Positions 24,017 to 33,894 of a stretch of 64,000 nucleotides of DNA are shown one piece after another; positions within the stretch are counted from its first letter, which is position 1; every line of letters starts with the position of its first letter. The stretch lies in NCBI RefSeq assembly GCF_000974485.1, contig NZ_BBOM01000011.1, positions 1 to 64,000 of the forward strand. Direction: 5' to 3'. The notes beneath the pieces are model-generated. The model was not told where the DNA came from, made no database searches, and was given only the letters and a program-made list of their open reading frames with translations. The translations under genes and the position numbers were made by a program. The DNA comes from Streptomyces sp. NBRC 109706. GTDB taxonomy: Bacteria > Actinomycetota > Actinomycetes > Streptomycetales > Streptomycetaceae.

Positions 24017-24390
24017 CCAGCGCCTCCTCCCGGCCGGGACGGGACGGTCGTGTCCGAATCCCGGCTGCCATAAGTCATCCGTGCGGCCCCAGCCTACGGC
24101 GTGACCGTGCCCAGCTGGCCGTCCTCGTACGCCTGCAGGGGGGCACGGTTGTCCATGCGGCCCTCGGGGTCGGAAGGAGGGGCGCCGCACGGCCCCCGGC
24201 CGGCCCCCGGGCGGCCGGTGCGCGGCAGGTCACCGGGCATATGCCCGGGGCGCGGGCCGTGACGGCCGCCCCGGCGGGTGGCGAAGTCGGCGTACTCGCT
24301 GATCTGTTCACGCCGGGCGGCCGGCGCGGCGGCGGGCCGGGAGGTCAACCGCCGTGCGCCGGGCCGCTCCCGGCCCGTGGGGCGGCCGGC
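24017..24390. other. Gap at the left edge of the accessory block
   Basis: This is 374 bp between the parJ start and the SnoaL-like gene stop. It holds the parJ promoter region and one possible 84-codon minus-strand frame (24094-24348), listed separately. No tRNA, terminator or repeat was recognised. It may mark the junction where the accessory block entered between parJ and glpD. Confidence 0.5.
24094..24348 (-). CDS. Possible small Arg/Gly/Pro-rich protein or gene remnant
   Basis: The family is not recognised in this 84-codon frame from TTG, containing EQISEYADFATRRGGRHGPR and ending DNRAPLQAYEDGQLGTVTP. Third positions are mostly G or C, as in neighbouring genes. There is no good ribosome-binding site before the TTG, and the start is uncertain. 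It could be a genuine small gene, the tail of a decayed gene, or chance. Confidence 0.3.
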   Translation of the reverse strand: MTSRPAAAPAARREQISEYADFATRRGGRHGPRPGHMPGDLPRTGRPGAGRGPCGAPPSDPEGRMDNRAPLQAYEDGQLGTVTP

Positions 24391-24795
24391 TCAGTCGGTT
24401 GGCGGGCGGAACTCCGGCTGGTCGATGAGGCGCTGCCAACTGCCGTCCGGCTGCCGCCTGACCACCTGCGCGCGGGCGCCGGAACCGTCCCGGGGCGGGG
24501 TGGCGGTCAGCGCGATATCGCCGTGGACGAGGGTGGGCAGCGGCTGCTCCGGCTCGAAGCGTGGCGCGTTGGCGAGCACCTTCTCCCACAGTTGGCGGAT
24601 GGCCTCCCGGCCGACCGTGACGCTGCCCGGCGGGTAGGCCATCACGGCTTCCTCCTCGTAGAGCGCGGCGAGGCCGGCGGCGTCCCCCGCGTTGGCGCGT
24701 TCGACGAAGAGGCGGGTGAGGTCCTCCGGCGTGAGGGCCTTCTCGTTCTCGGCGACGACGTTCTCGGCGACCCTGTCGGCGACGTTCTCGGACAC
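24391..24795 (-). CDS. SnoaL-like (NTF2-fold) protein
   Basis: The 134-residue protein has the small alpha+beta cone pattern of polyketide-cyclase-like/YybH proteins. It shows LTRLFVERANAGDAAGLAAL, YEEEAVMAYPPGSVTVGREA, then IRQLWEKVLA and a beta-rich C-terminus. Such proteins bind small ligands or act as isomerases. The substrate here is unknown. GTG 24795 follows AGGAAAGG. It is divergent from the LysR gene, with a LysR-type site between them, so it is the likely target gene. Confidence 0.8.
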   Translation of the reverse strand: MSENVADRVAENVVAENEKALTPEDLTRLFVERANAGDAAGLAALYEEEAVMAYPPGSVTVGREAIRQLWEKVLANAPRFEPEQPLPTLVHGDIALTATPPRDGSGARAQVVRRQPDGSWQRLIDQPEFRPPTD

Positions 24796-24862
24796 GGCGG
24801 TTCCTTTCCTCGGGGCGAGTACCGGCCCGACCATGGTCCGTCGACGGGGAGGAATAAGTCCA

Positions 24863-24877
24863 ATCAATCGTTGTGAT
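24863..24877. promoter_or_regulatory. LysR-type operator
   Basis: The site ATCAATCGTTGTGAT has the ATC-N9-GAT / T-N11-A dyad typical of LysR regulators. It lies in the 102-bp divergent gap, 20 nt before the lysR start and 67 nt before the SnoaL-like start. Confidence 0.6.
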
Positions 24878-24897
24878 CGGTTCTATAATCCAGGATT

Positions 24898-25794
24898 ATG
24901 GAATTCAGGCAGTTGAGGTACTTCCTCGCCGTGGCCGAGGAGGCCAACTTCACCAGGGCCGCCGAACGGGTGCATGTCAGCCAGCCGGGGATCAGCGCGG
25001 GGATCCGCCAGTTGGAGAACGAGCTGGGCGCGACGCTCGTCGACCGCTCCGGCCGGAGTGCGGGCCTGACGGCGGTCGGAGAGGTGGTTTTCGGCCATGC
25101 GCGATCCGTGCTGGCGGCCGTCGAGGCGCTGCGCCGGTCCGTCGACGAGATGAACGGTCTGGTCCGTGGGCGGCTGGTGGTCGGCATGGTCACGGCGTGC
25201 ACGGTGACCCCGCTCTTCGACGCCCTGTCGGCCTTTCACCTGGCGCATCCGGCGGTGGAGATCAGCCTGGTGGAGGACGATTCGGCGAAGCTGGTCGAGG
25301 AGGTCAGGGAGGGCGGGGTCGATCTGGCGCTGATCGGCGCGGCCGGCCGGATGCCGGCGGATCTGGACGGCCGACAGGTGATCAGCGAGCCGATCGTCGC
25401 CGCGGTGCCGCCCGGCCATCCGCTGGCCGGGCGGGACGGGGTCACCCTCGCCGAGCTGAACGCCCATCCGGTCATCTGTCTGCCCCGGGGCACCGGGATC
25501 CGCGCGGTGCTGGACCGGGCGTCGGCGGCGCGCGGGCTCGCCCCGAGCGTGGCGCTGCAGGCCGCCGCACCGGGCGCGGTGGTCAACCTCGCCGAACGCG
25601 GGCTCGGGGTCGCGGTGTTGTCCGCCTCGATGCTCGCCGGCTGTCCCGGGCTGGTGACGGTGTCCATCACCGACGCGGAGATCCCCGCGATCCTGGCGCT
25701 GGTCTCGGCGCCCACCAAGAGCCCGGCCCTCCAGGAGCTGCTGGCGCACTGCCGGGAGTCGTTCGGCGAACCCCGGGAACCCGTCGGAGGGTAG
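24898..25794 (+). CDS. LysR-family transcriptional regulator
   Basis: This 298-residue protein has an N-terminal winged helix (MEFRQLRYFLAVAEEANFTR, then RVHVSQPGISAGIRQLENEL). A linker helix and the two-lobed effector-binding domain follow (GRLVVGMVTACTV ... LPRGTGIRAVLDRAS). It probably represses or activates the divergent SnoaL-like gene and itself. The effector is unknown. It converges with the luciferase-like gene downstream. Confidence 0.9.
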   Translation: MEFRQLRYFLAVAEEANFTRAAERVHVSQPGISAGIRQLENELGATLVDRSGRSAGLTAVGEVVFGHARSVLAAVEALRRSVDEMNGLVRGRLVVGMVTACTVTPLFDALSAFHLAHPAVEISLVEDDSAKLVEEVREGGVDLALIGAAGRMPADLDGRQVISEPIVAAVPPGHPLAGRDGVTLAELNAHPVICLPRGTGIRAVLDRASAARGLAPSVALQAAAPGAVVNLAERGLGVAVLSASMLAGCPGLVTVSITDAEIPAILALVSAPTKSPALQELLAHCRESFGEPREPVGG

Positions 25795-25817
25795 GCGGCG
25801 GGTGGGCGGCCGGCGGC

Positions 25818-26879
25818 TCAGGCCCAGAGGGTGGTGGGGGCCTCGCGGCGCAGCGTCGGGGCGATCTCCTCGGCGAAGCGGTGCAGGGTCTCTATCTGCT
25901 CGGTGCGGCTGAGGCCCAGGCCGTCCACGGTGAGGGACAGGAGGTCATGGCGGTAGGAGACATGGAAGTCCAGGATCTTGTCGATCACCCGCTGGGGGTC
26001 GCCGATCAGCGCGGGGCCGTGCGCGACGGCGTCCTCGATGGTCTGGAACGGGGTGTTGTAACCGGGTTTGCCGACCAGTTCGGGTTTGAACGTCTGACGC
26101 ACCCTCGCCTCGTAGAGCGGACCGTAGCGGGCGATGGCGCGCTCGGTGGTGTCCTCCAGGTAGAGGCCGCCGGAGCCGGCGCCCAGATAGGCGTGGGCCG
26201 GGTCGTGGCCGTGGTCCGCGTAGCGCTGCCGGTAGTGGTCCACCAGCCGGACATAGGCCTCGCGCGGCTGGACCGCGTTGGCGGTGAAGAGCGGATCGCC
26301 GTGTCGGGCGGCCAGCTCGGTGGAGATCTCGCTGGTGGCCGAGCCGTGCCAGACCCGGGGCGGCCCGGCGAACGGGCGTGGCACGGTGGTCACCCCCGCC
26401 AGCGGTGGCCGGAACTCGCCGCTCCAGGTGACGTTCTCCTCGCGCCAGAGGCGACGGAGCAGCCCGTACTTCTCGGCCAGATAGTCCCACTGGCGGTCCT
26501 CGTCGAGCCCGTAGAGGCCGAAGTGGCCCGCCTCGGAGCCCTTGCCGATCACCACCTCCAGCCGGCCCCGGCTCAGTTGGTCCAGGGTGGCGTACTCCTC
26601 CGCGACCCGCACCGGGTCCAGGACGGAGAGCACGGTGACGCCGGTCAGCAGCCGCACCCTGGAGGTGCGGGCCGCGATGGCGGCCAGGACCACGCCCGGG
26701 CTTGAGGACAGGAAGTCCCCGGCGTGCCGCTCCCCGACGGCCACCGCGTCGAAGCCCAACCGTTCGGCGGCGACGGCCACTTCGACGACGTCGGCCAGGC
26801 GTTCCGCGGCCGGGACCCGTTCCCCGGTGAGTGGGTGGGGTGCGTTACCGATCAGGGAGAGCACGGAGAACTTCAACAC
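25818..26879 (-). CDS. FMN-dependent luciferase-like monooxygenase
   Basis: This 353-residue bacterial-luciferase-type TIM barrel contains AERLGFDAVAVGERHAGDFL, SRVRLLTGVTVLSVLDPVRV and LSRGRLEVVIGKGSEAGHFG. It is the last gene of an ABC-importer operon. This pairing is typical where the importer supplies an organic compound that the flavin enzyme oxidises (sulphonates, sulphones, amines or terpenoid-like compounds). The substrate cannot be read from sequence. GTG 26879 starts 31 nt after the ATPase stop. Confidence 0.85.
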   Translation of the reverse strand: MLKFSVLSLIGNAPHPLTGERVPAAERLADVVEVAVAAERLGFDAVAVGERHAGDFLSSSPGVVLAAIAARTSRVRLLTGVTVLSVLDPVRVAEEYATLDQLSRGRLEVVIGKGSEAGHFGLYGLDEDRQWDYLAEKYGLLRRLWREENVTWSGEFRPPLAGVTTVPRPFAGPPRVWHGSATSEISTELAARHGDPLFTANAVQPREAYVRLVDHYRQRYADHGHDPAHAYLGAGSGGLYLEDTTERAIARYGPLYEARVRQTFKPELVGKPGYNTPFQTIEDAVAHGPALIGDPQRVIDKILDFHVSYRHDLLSLTVDGLGLSRTEQIETLHRFAEEIAPTLRREAPTTLWA

Positions 26880-26910
26880 GACTCCTCGGATAGGGGCTGG
26901 TCCCCCCGCC

Positions 26911-28689
<1,779 letters not shown>

Positions 28690-28695
<6 letters not shown>

Positions 28696-28732
28696 GAGAG
28701 CCCTCCTGGCGTTGTGGTCACGAGAGCCCTCC
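28690..28732. repeat. Short tandem duplication at the permease-ATPase junction
   Basis: GGTCACGAGAGCCCTCC occurs at 28690-28706 and again at 28716-28732, 26 bp apart. On the minus strand each copy contains GGAGGG followed by a GTG start. The upstream copy also includes the permease stop. Confidence 0.9.
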
Positions 28733-29551
28733 CGGCTTCTGGTCCAGGGCGCGTGCCACCCGGTTGGCGGCCAGCACGGTCGCCGCGATGGTCAGCCCCG
28801 GCAGGGTGGTCAGCCACCAGGCGGTGGCCAGATGGTCGCGTCCGCCGGCGACCAGCGAGCCCCATTCGGGCTGCGGGGGAGCGGCGCCGTAGCCGAGGAA
28901 GCTGAGCGAGGAGATGGCCAGCACCACGGTGCCGAACTCCACCGCGGCGAAGACCGCGACCGGCCCCCTGGCGCCCGGCAGCACATGGCGCAGCAGGATG
29001 CCGCTGGTGCGGGTGCCGGAGGCCAGCGCGGCCTCCACATAGCCGCTCTCCCGCACCCGCAGCACCTCGGAGCGCATCACCCGGGCGAACCCGGCCACCC
29101 CGACCACGCCCACGGCGACGGCGACCTTGGTGGTGCCGAAGCCGAGCGCGGTGATCAGCGCCAGCGACAGCAGCAGCCCGGGAATGGCCAGCAGCACATC
29201 GGCCAGCCGCATCAGCGCGTCGTCCACCCAGCCGCCCAGATGCCCGGCGAGCAGTCCGATCAGCGATCCCGGCACCAGCCCGATCGCCACGGCGAGGACG
29301 GTGGCGCGCAGCGTCTCGCCGGTGCCGTGCACCACCCGGGACAGCAGATCGCGGCCCAACTGGTCGGTGCCGAAGGGGTGGTCGAGGCTGGGCGGCCGCA
29401 GCTTGTCCGCCGGCACCCCGACCAGCGGATCGTGCCCGGTGAGCAGCCCGGGGGTCAGCGCGGCGACCGCGACCAGGGCCAGCAGCACCAGGGAGAGCAG
29501 CAGCCCGGGGCCGCGCGACAGGGCCCGCGCCCGGCGGGCGAGCGCGCTCAC
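28718..29551 (-). CDS. ABC importer permease (DppC/OppC-like)
   Basis: This 277-residue integral membrane protein has a first helix near residues 15-33 and a short extracytoplasmic loop with the OppC signature HPFGTDQLGRDLLSRVVHGT. The permease domain carries the EAA-like loop EVLRVRESGYVEAALASGT. It forms the transmembrane pore with the preceding permease. GTG 29551 overlaps the upstream stop by 4 nt (GTGA), so the two permeases are made in balance. Confidence 0.9.
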   Translation of the reverse strand: MSALARRARALSRGPGLLLSLVLLALVAVAALTPGLLTGHDPLVGVPADKLRPPSLDHPFGTDQLGRDLLSRVVHGTGETLRATVLAVAIGLVPGSLIGLLAGHLGGWVDDALMRLADVLLAIPGLLLSLALITALGFGTTKVAVAVGVVGVAGFARVMRSEVLRVRESGYVEAALASGTRTSGILLRHVLPGARGPVAVFAAVEFGTVVLAISSLSFLGYGAAPPQPEWGSLVAGGRDHLATAWWLTTLPGLTIAATVLAANRVARALDQKPGGLS

Positions 29552-30498
29552 CGCGCCACCGCCCGGCCGGCGGTGACCCGTGGGTCGAGCAGCGGATAGA
29601 CCAGGTCGACGGCGAGGCTGGCCAGCACGAACGCGACCGAGCCCAGCACCACCAGGCCCTGCACCACCGGGATGTCCTGGACGGTGACCGAGTTGGCGGT
29701 GATCCGGCCGACGCCGGTGCGGGAGAACACCGTCTCCACCACCACCGAGCCCGCCAGCAGGTTCCCCACCAGCACGCCGAGGACGGTGAACGCGGGCAGC
29801 GCCGCGTTGCGCACCGCGTGCCGCAGCAGCACCCTGGCCCGGCTGGCGCCCTTGGCCAGCGCGGTCTCCACATACGGTTCGGCGAGCGTGGTGGCCAGGC
29901 TCTTGGCGAGGACCTGGCCCAGCACGGCCGCCGTCGGCAGCGCCAGGGTGACGGCCGGCAGGATCAGGCTCCGCCAGCCCTGGTCCCCGATCGCGGGGAG
30001 CAACCCCCAGCGGAACGACACCAGTTGGATCAGCAGCAGCCCCACCCAGAAGGTGGGCGCCGAGGCGCCGAGCGCCGGCAGCGAGAGCAGCAGCTGACGC
30101 AGCCAGGGCCGGCCGGTGTACACCCCGGCCAGCGCCACGGCCGCGCCCAGCAGCACGGCCAGGGCGCCGGCCGTCGCGGTCAGTTGGAGCGTCGCCGGCA
30201 GCTGGTCGGCGATCATGGTGACGACCTGTTCGCCGGTCTGGGTGGAGACCCCCAGATCGCCGCCGACCGCATCGGTCAGCCGGTCCAGGTACTGGCTGGT
30301 CAGCGGCGCGTCCAGGCCCCATTCAGCGCGTACCTCGGCCAGCTGCTCGTCGGATATGTCGATGCCGTCGCCGCCGCCGGCGACCATGATCTCCGCGGGG
30401 TCGCCGGGCAGCAGGTAGAGCACCGCGAAGGAGACCGTGTAGGCGGCCCACAGCACGAACACGGCCTGCAGCAGCCGCCGTAACAGATAACGTCCCAT
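29548..30498 (-). CDS. ABC importer permease (DppB/OppB-like)
   Basis: This 316-residue protein has the N-terminal MGRYLLRRLLQAVFVLWAAY, typical of DppB. Six membrane helices are predicted, and the ATPase-contacting loop is LAEPYVETALAKGASRARVL. It pairs with the DppC-like protein. It starts 9 nt after the binding-protein gene stop. Confidence 0.9.
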   Translation of the reverse strand: MGRYLLRRLLQAVFVLWAAYTVSFAVLYLLPGDPAEIMVAGGGDGIDISDEQLAEVRAEWGLDAPLTSQYLDRLTDAVGGDLGVSTQTGEQVVTMIADQLPATLQLTATAGALAVLLGAAVALAGVYTGRPWLRQLLLSLPALGASAPTFWVGLLLIQLVSFRWGLLPAIGDQGWRSLILPAVTLALPTAAVLGQVLAKSLATTLAEPYVETALAKGASRARVLLRHAVRNAALPAFTVLGVLVGNLLAGSVVVETVFSRTGVGRITANSVTVQDIPVVQGLVVLGSVAFVLASLAVDLVYPLLDPRVTAGRAVAR

Positions 30499-30507
30499 CG
30501 CCGCGGC

Positions 30508-32157
30508 TCAGCCGAGCCAGGTGTCGTGGAACTGGAGCCGGGAGCTGGCCTCGAAGTCCAGGTCGTGGACGTGCTCCCCGAGGCCGAGCACGGTGGTCAG
30601 CTCGAAGACCGGGATCAGATAGCCCTTCTCCAGCACCTCGGCCTGGAGTTGTGCCACCAGCTCGGCCCGCGCCGAGGGGTCGGGGGTCGCGTTCTGCTCG
30701 GCCAGCAGCTCCTCCAGGTCGGGATCGTCCACCCGGGAGAGGTTGGCCAACTCGCCGGAGAACGCGGCGCGCAGCAGATCGGGGTCGGTGCGGGTGGTGT
30801 TGCTCCAGGCGAAGTCGTAGTCATCGCCCTCGCGCACCGCGTTGTACTCGGCGATGGTCACGGTCCGCAGCGTCGCGTCGAACCCCACGGCGTTCAGCTG
30901 CTGTTGGATCAGTTCGAGGGACGGCTGGTTGGGGCCGAAGTTGGCGCCCCAGATCAGCGTCAGACGCAGCGGTTCGCCGTCCTTGACGCGGACCCCGTCG
31001 GGGCCCGGCTCCCAGCCGGCCTCGGAGAGCAGCCGTTCGGCCTCGGCCGGATCGTGGCGGAGCAGTTCCGAGTGGTCGGCGTAGAGGTCGGTGGTGGAGG
31101 CCAGCGCGCTGGTCGCCGGTCGGAACGAGTCGGAGAGCACGGTCGCCACCACCTCGTCCCGGTCGATGGCCAGCGAGACGGCTCGCCGGACCGCGGGATC
31201 GCCCGCCACCGGCCGCTCCAACTGCGGGAAGAGGGAGAACGGAAGGCCCGGGTTGGGCCGGCTGATCACCGTGTGCCCGCTGGCCGCCAGGGTCTCCTCG
31301 TCCTGCGGGGCGACGCCGCCGATGGCGTCCACCTGGCCGGAGGCGAGACCACCGGTGCGCACTCCGGACTCGGCGATCACCTCGAAGTTCAGCCGCTCCA
31401 GATAGGCCGGTCCCTCATGGCGCCACAGCGAGGAGCCCCAGGCGTAGTCCTCCCGGCGGGTCTGCTTCACCGAGCGGTTGATGTTGAACTCCTCCAGGAC
31501 GAACGGGCCCGAGCCGATCACCTCCGTGCAGCGGTCCGCCGCCGGCGTGGCCAGCGTCGCCGGCGAGAGCAGCCCCAGGGCAGGCGTCGAAGTGGCCTGC
31601 AGGAACTGCGTGTTGGGCTGCTCGAACTCGACGCGCACGGTGTGTTCGTCCAGCACCACGCTCTGCCGGTACCCGGCCAGATAGCTGGCGCCGAGCACCG
31701 CGCGGGCGCCGAGCTCGACGACGCCGTCCAGGTTGGCCGCCACCGCCGCCGCGTCGACCGGGGCGCCGTCGCTGAAGGTCGCCCCGGGCCGCAGGACGAA
31801 CGTGAAGGCCGTCGCCTCGTCGTCGACCTCCCAGGACTCCGCGAGCCAGGGCACGATCTCCCTGGTCTCCGGGTCCTGGTCGGTCAGCGAGTCCACCAGC
31901 TGTCTGGCCGGATAGATGGAGTCGTTGCTGCCCACCTGCTGCGGGTCGGCACAGGTCGGCGCCGAGGCCAGGGCGAACGTCAACTCACCGCCCGAAACCG
32001 GCTCCCCGGGGTCGTCGCCGGTCTCCGAAGAGGTGGCGGATGAACAGCCGGAGACCGCGAGCGCCCCGCCGAGCACCATGGCGACGAGGGGGTGCCGGCG
32101 AGAGGCGAAGCTGCCGGATGGGGCGGAATCTGAACGTCCTTGAAGACCGAACCGCAC
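30508..32157 (-). CDS. Solute-binding lipoprotein of the importer (family 5)
   Basis: This 549-residue family 5 extracellular binding protein is attached to the membrane through the lipobox LAVSGC (cysteine about residue 38). Family signatures include EIVPWLAESWEVDDEATAF, RPGATFSDGAPVDAAAVAAN and DPAVRRAVSLAIDRDEVV. It is the first gene of the operon and determines substrate choice, which is not evident. The GTG start at 32157 has AAGGGAG 10 nt upstream. Confidence 0.9.
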   Translation of the reverse strand: MRFGLQGRSDSAPSGSFASRRHPLVAMVLGGALAVSGCSSATSSETGDDPGEPVSGGELTFALASAPTCADPQQVGSNDSIYPARQLVDSLTDQDPETREIVPWLAESWEVDDEATAFTFVLRPGATFSDGAPVDAAAVAANLDGVVELGARAVLGASYLAGYRQSVVLDEHTVRVEFEQPNTQFLQATSTPALGLLSPATLATPAADRCTEVIGSGPFVLEEFNINRSVKQTRREDYAWGSSLWRHEGPAYLERLNFEVIAESGVRTGGLASGQVDAIGGVAPQDEETLAASGHTVISRPNPGLPFSLFPQLERPVAGDPAVRRAVSLAIDRDEVVATVLSDSFRPATSALASTTDLYADHSELLRHDPAEAERLLSEAGWEPGPDGVRVKDGEPLRLTLIWGANFGPNQPSLELIQQQLNAVGFDATLRTVTIAEYNAVREGDDYDFAWSNTTRTDPDLLRAAFSGELANLSRVDDPDLEELLAEQNATPDPSARAELVAQLQAEVLEKGYLIPVFELTTVLGLGEHVHDLDFEASSRLQFHDTWLG

Positions 32158-32289
32158 GGGCGGGTGCTCCCTTCAGCCCTTGATGTCGGTTCAGTCTCCC
32201 GCCCGGGTGTTGACGCAATATGAAGTGAGCATGGCGACAGTCGCCGGTGGTCCCCCGGGGCGCCGGTGGTACCGTCCGTCGCCGCCGCC

Positions 32290-33888
32290 TCAGCCGGCGT
32301 CGCCCAGCACTTCGGCCACCCGCGAGCGCACCTCGGGCGTGTCCAGGCCCCGCACCGTCAGCGTGGTGCGCCGGCGCAGCATGTCGTCCACCGTCTCGGC
32401 CCACTCCCGGTCGCGGGCGTGGACCAGCTGGGCGACGATCTCGGGTCCTTCCGGATGCACCCGCTCGCCCAGGGACCGGTCCCGCCGCACCAGCTCCGCG
32501 ATCTCCAACGCCAACGAGCCGTAGTGGCGCGCCAGATGGGTCGCCGTCGCCGGGCCGAGCAGCGGGCCGACATCCGGGTCGGCCAGCAGCCGGTGGGCCA
32601 CCGCGTTGGGCTGCGCCACCCCGGGCAGCGGCACCCGACGCACCAGGTCGGAGACGGGCTCCATGGCGTCGCCCAACGGCGCGCCCGGCAGCTTGGCCAG
32701 CTCGCGGAGCACGGTGCGGCCGATATGCCGGTAGGTCGTCCACTTGCCGCCGGCCACCGACAGCATTCCGCCGCGCCCCTCGGTGACCACCGTCTCGCGT
32801 TTGGCGCTGGCCACCTCGCCCGGGCCTCCGGGCAGCACCCGCAGGCCGGCGAAGCTGTAGGTCAGCAGATCGCGGTTCAGCTGCTCGTCCCTGACCGAAC
32901 GGCCCGCCTCGTCCAGGATCTGGGCGATGTCCGCCTCGGTGGCCGCGACCTCGGCCGGATCGCCCTCGTAGGTCTCGTCGGTGGTGCCCAGCAGCAGCTG
33001 GTCCTCCCAGGGCAGCGCGAAGGTGATCCGGTACCTGTCCACCGGGGTGGCCAGCGCCACCGGCCAGGGCGCCGAGCGCCGCAGCACCACGTGCACGCCC
33101 TTGGACAGCCGCACGCTGGGCGCCGCGCCCGGGTCCTCAAGCCGCCGGAGGTGGTCGACCCACGGCCCGGTCGCGTTCAGCACCAGCCGGGCGTCGACCC
33201 CGAACTCCGTGCCGTCGAGGCCGTCCCGCAGCTCGGCGCCGGTCACCCGTCCCGCGGTCTTCCTGAGCCCGACCACCGCCGCGTGGTTGAGCACCGTGGC
33301 GCCGGCGTCGACCGCCGCGCGCACCGTCATCACGGCGACCCTGGCGTCGTTCATCTGGTGGTCGCCGTAGACGGCCACCGCGCGCAGGTTCTCGGTGCGC
33401 AGCGCCGGCACCCGGGCCGCCGCCCTGGCCGGCGAGATGACCCGGCCGACGCCGTCGCCGAAGGCGGACAGCGCGGAGTAGGCGAAGACGCCGGCGCCCA
33501 GCTTGGCCGCGCCGTGCGGGCCGCCCCGGTAGACCGGCAGATAGAAGGTGAGCGGGTTGACCAGATGCGGCGCGACGTCCCTGGCCAGCACCCGCCGCTC
33601 GTGGTGGTTCTCGGCCACCAGCCGGACCGCGCCGGTCTGCAGATAGCGCAGCCCGCCGTGCACCAGCTTGGAGGAGGCCGACGAGGTGGCGCCGGCGAAG
33701 TCGCCGGCGTCCACCATCGCCACCCGCAGACCCGACTGGGCGGCGTGCCAGGCGACCGAGGTGCCCAGGATGCCGCCCCCGACGACCAGCAGGTCATAGG
33801 TCCCTTCGGCGAGCCGCTGCCGGGTCTCGGCGCGGCGTTCGGCGCGGGCTATGGCGGCCGGTTCCATGGTCGGGTGCGGGGTGTTCAT
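32290..33888 (-). CDS. glpD: Aerobic glycerol-3-phosphate dehydrogenase
   Basis: The 532-residue FAD enzyme oxidises glycerol 3-phosphate to dihydroxyacetone phosphate at the membrane and feeds electrons to quinone. It has the dinucleotide-binding motif YDLLVVGGGILGTSVAWHAA, the GlpD signature SSKLVHGGLRYLQ and LLNATGPWVDH-like motifs, plus the C-terminal DAO_C domain. It is the last gene of the glpF-glpK-glpD operon, starting 6 nt after glpK. Confidence 0.95.
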   Translation of the reverse strand: MNTPHPTMEPAAIARAERRAETRQRLAEGTYDLLVVGGGILGTSVAWHAAQSGLRVAMVDAGDFAGATSSASSKLVHGGLRYLQTGAVRLVAENHHERRVLARDVAPHLVNPLTFYLPVYRGGPHGAAKLGAGVFAYSALSAFGDGVGRVISPARAAARVPALRTENLRAVAVYGDHQMNDARVAVMTVRAAVDAGATVLNHAAVVGLRKTAGRVTGAELRDGLDGTEFGVDARLVLNATGPWVDHLRRLEDPGAAPSVRLSKGVHVVLRRSAPWPVALATPVDRYRITFALPWEDQLLLGTTDETYEGDPAEVAATEADIAQILDEAGRSVRDEQLNRDLLTYSFAGLRVLPGGPGEVASAKRETVVTEGRGGMLSVAGGKWTTYRHIGRTVLRELAKLPGAPLGDAMEPVSDLVRRVPLPGVAQPNAVAHRLLADPDVGPLLGPATATHLARHYGSLALEIAELVRRDRSLGERVHPEGPEIVAQLVHARDREWAETVDDMLRRRTTLTVRGLDTPEVRSRVAEVLGDAG

Positions 33889-33894
33889 CTGCTG

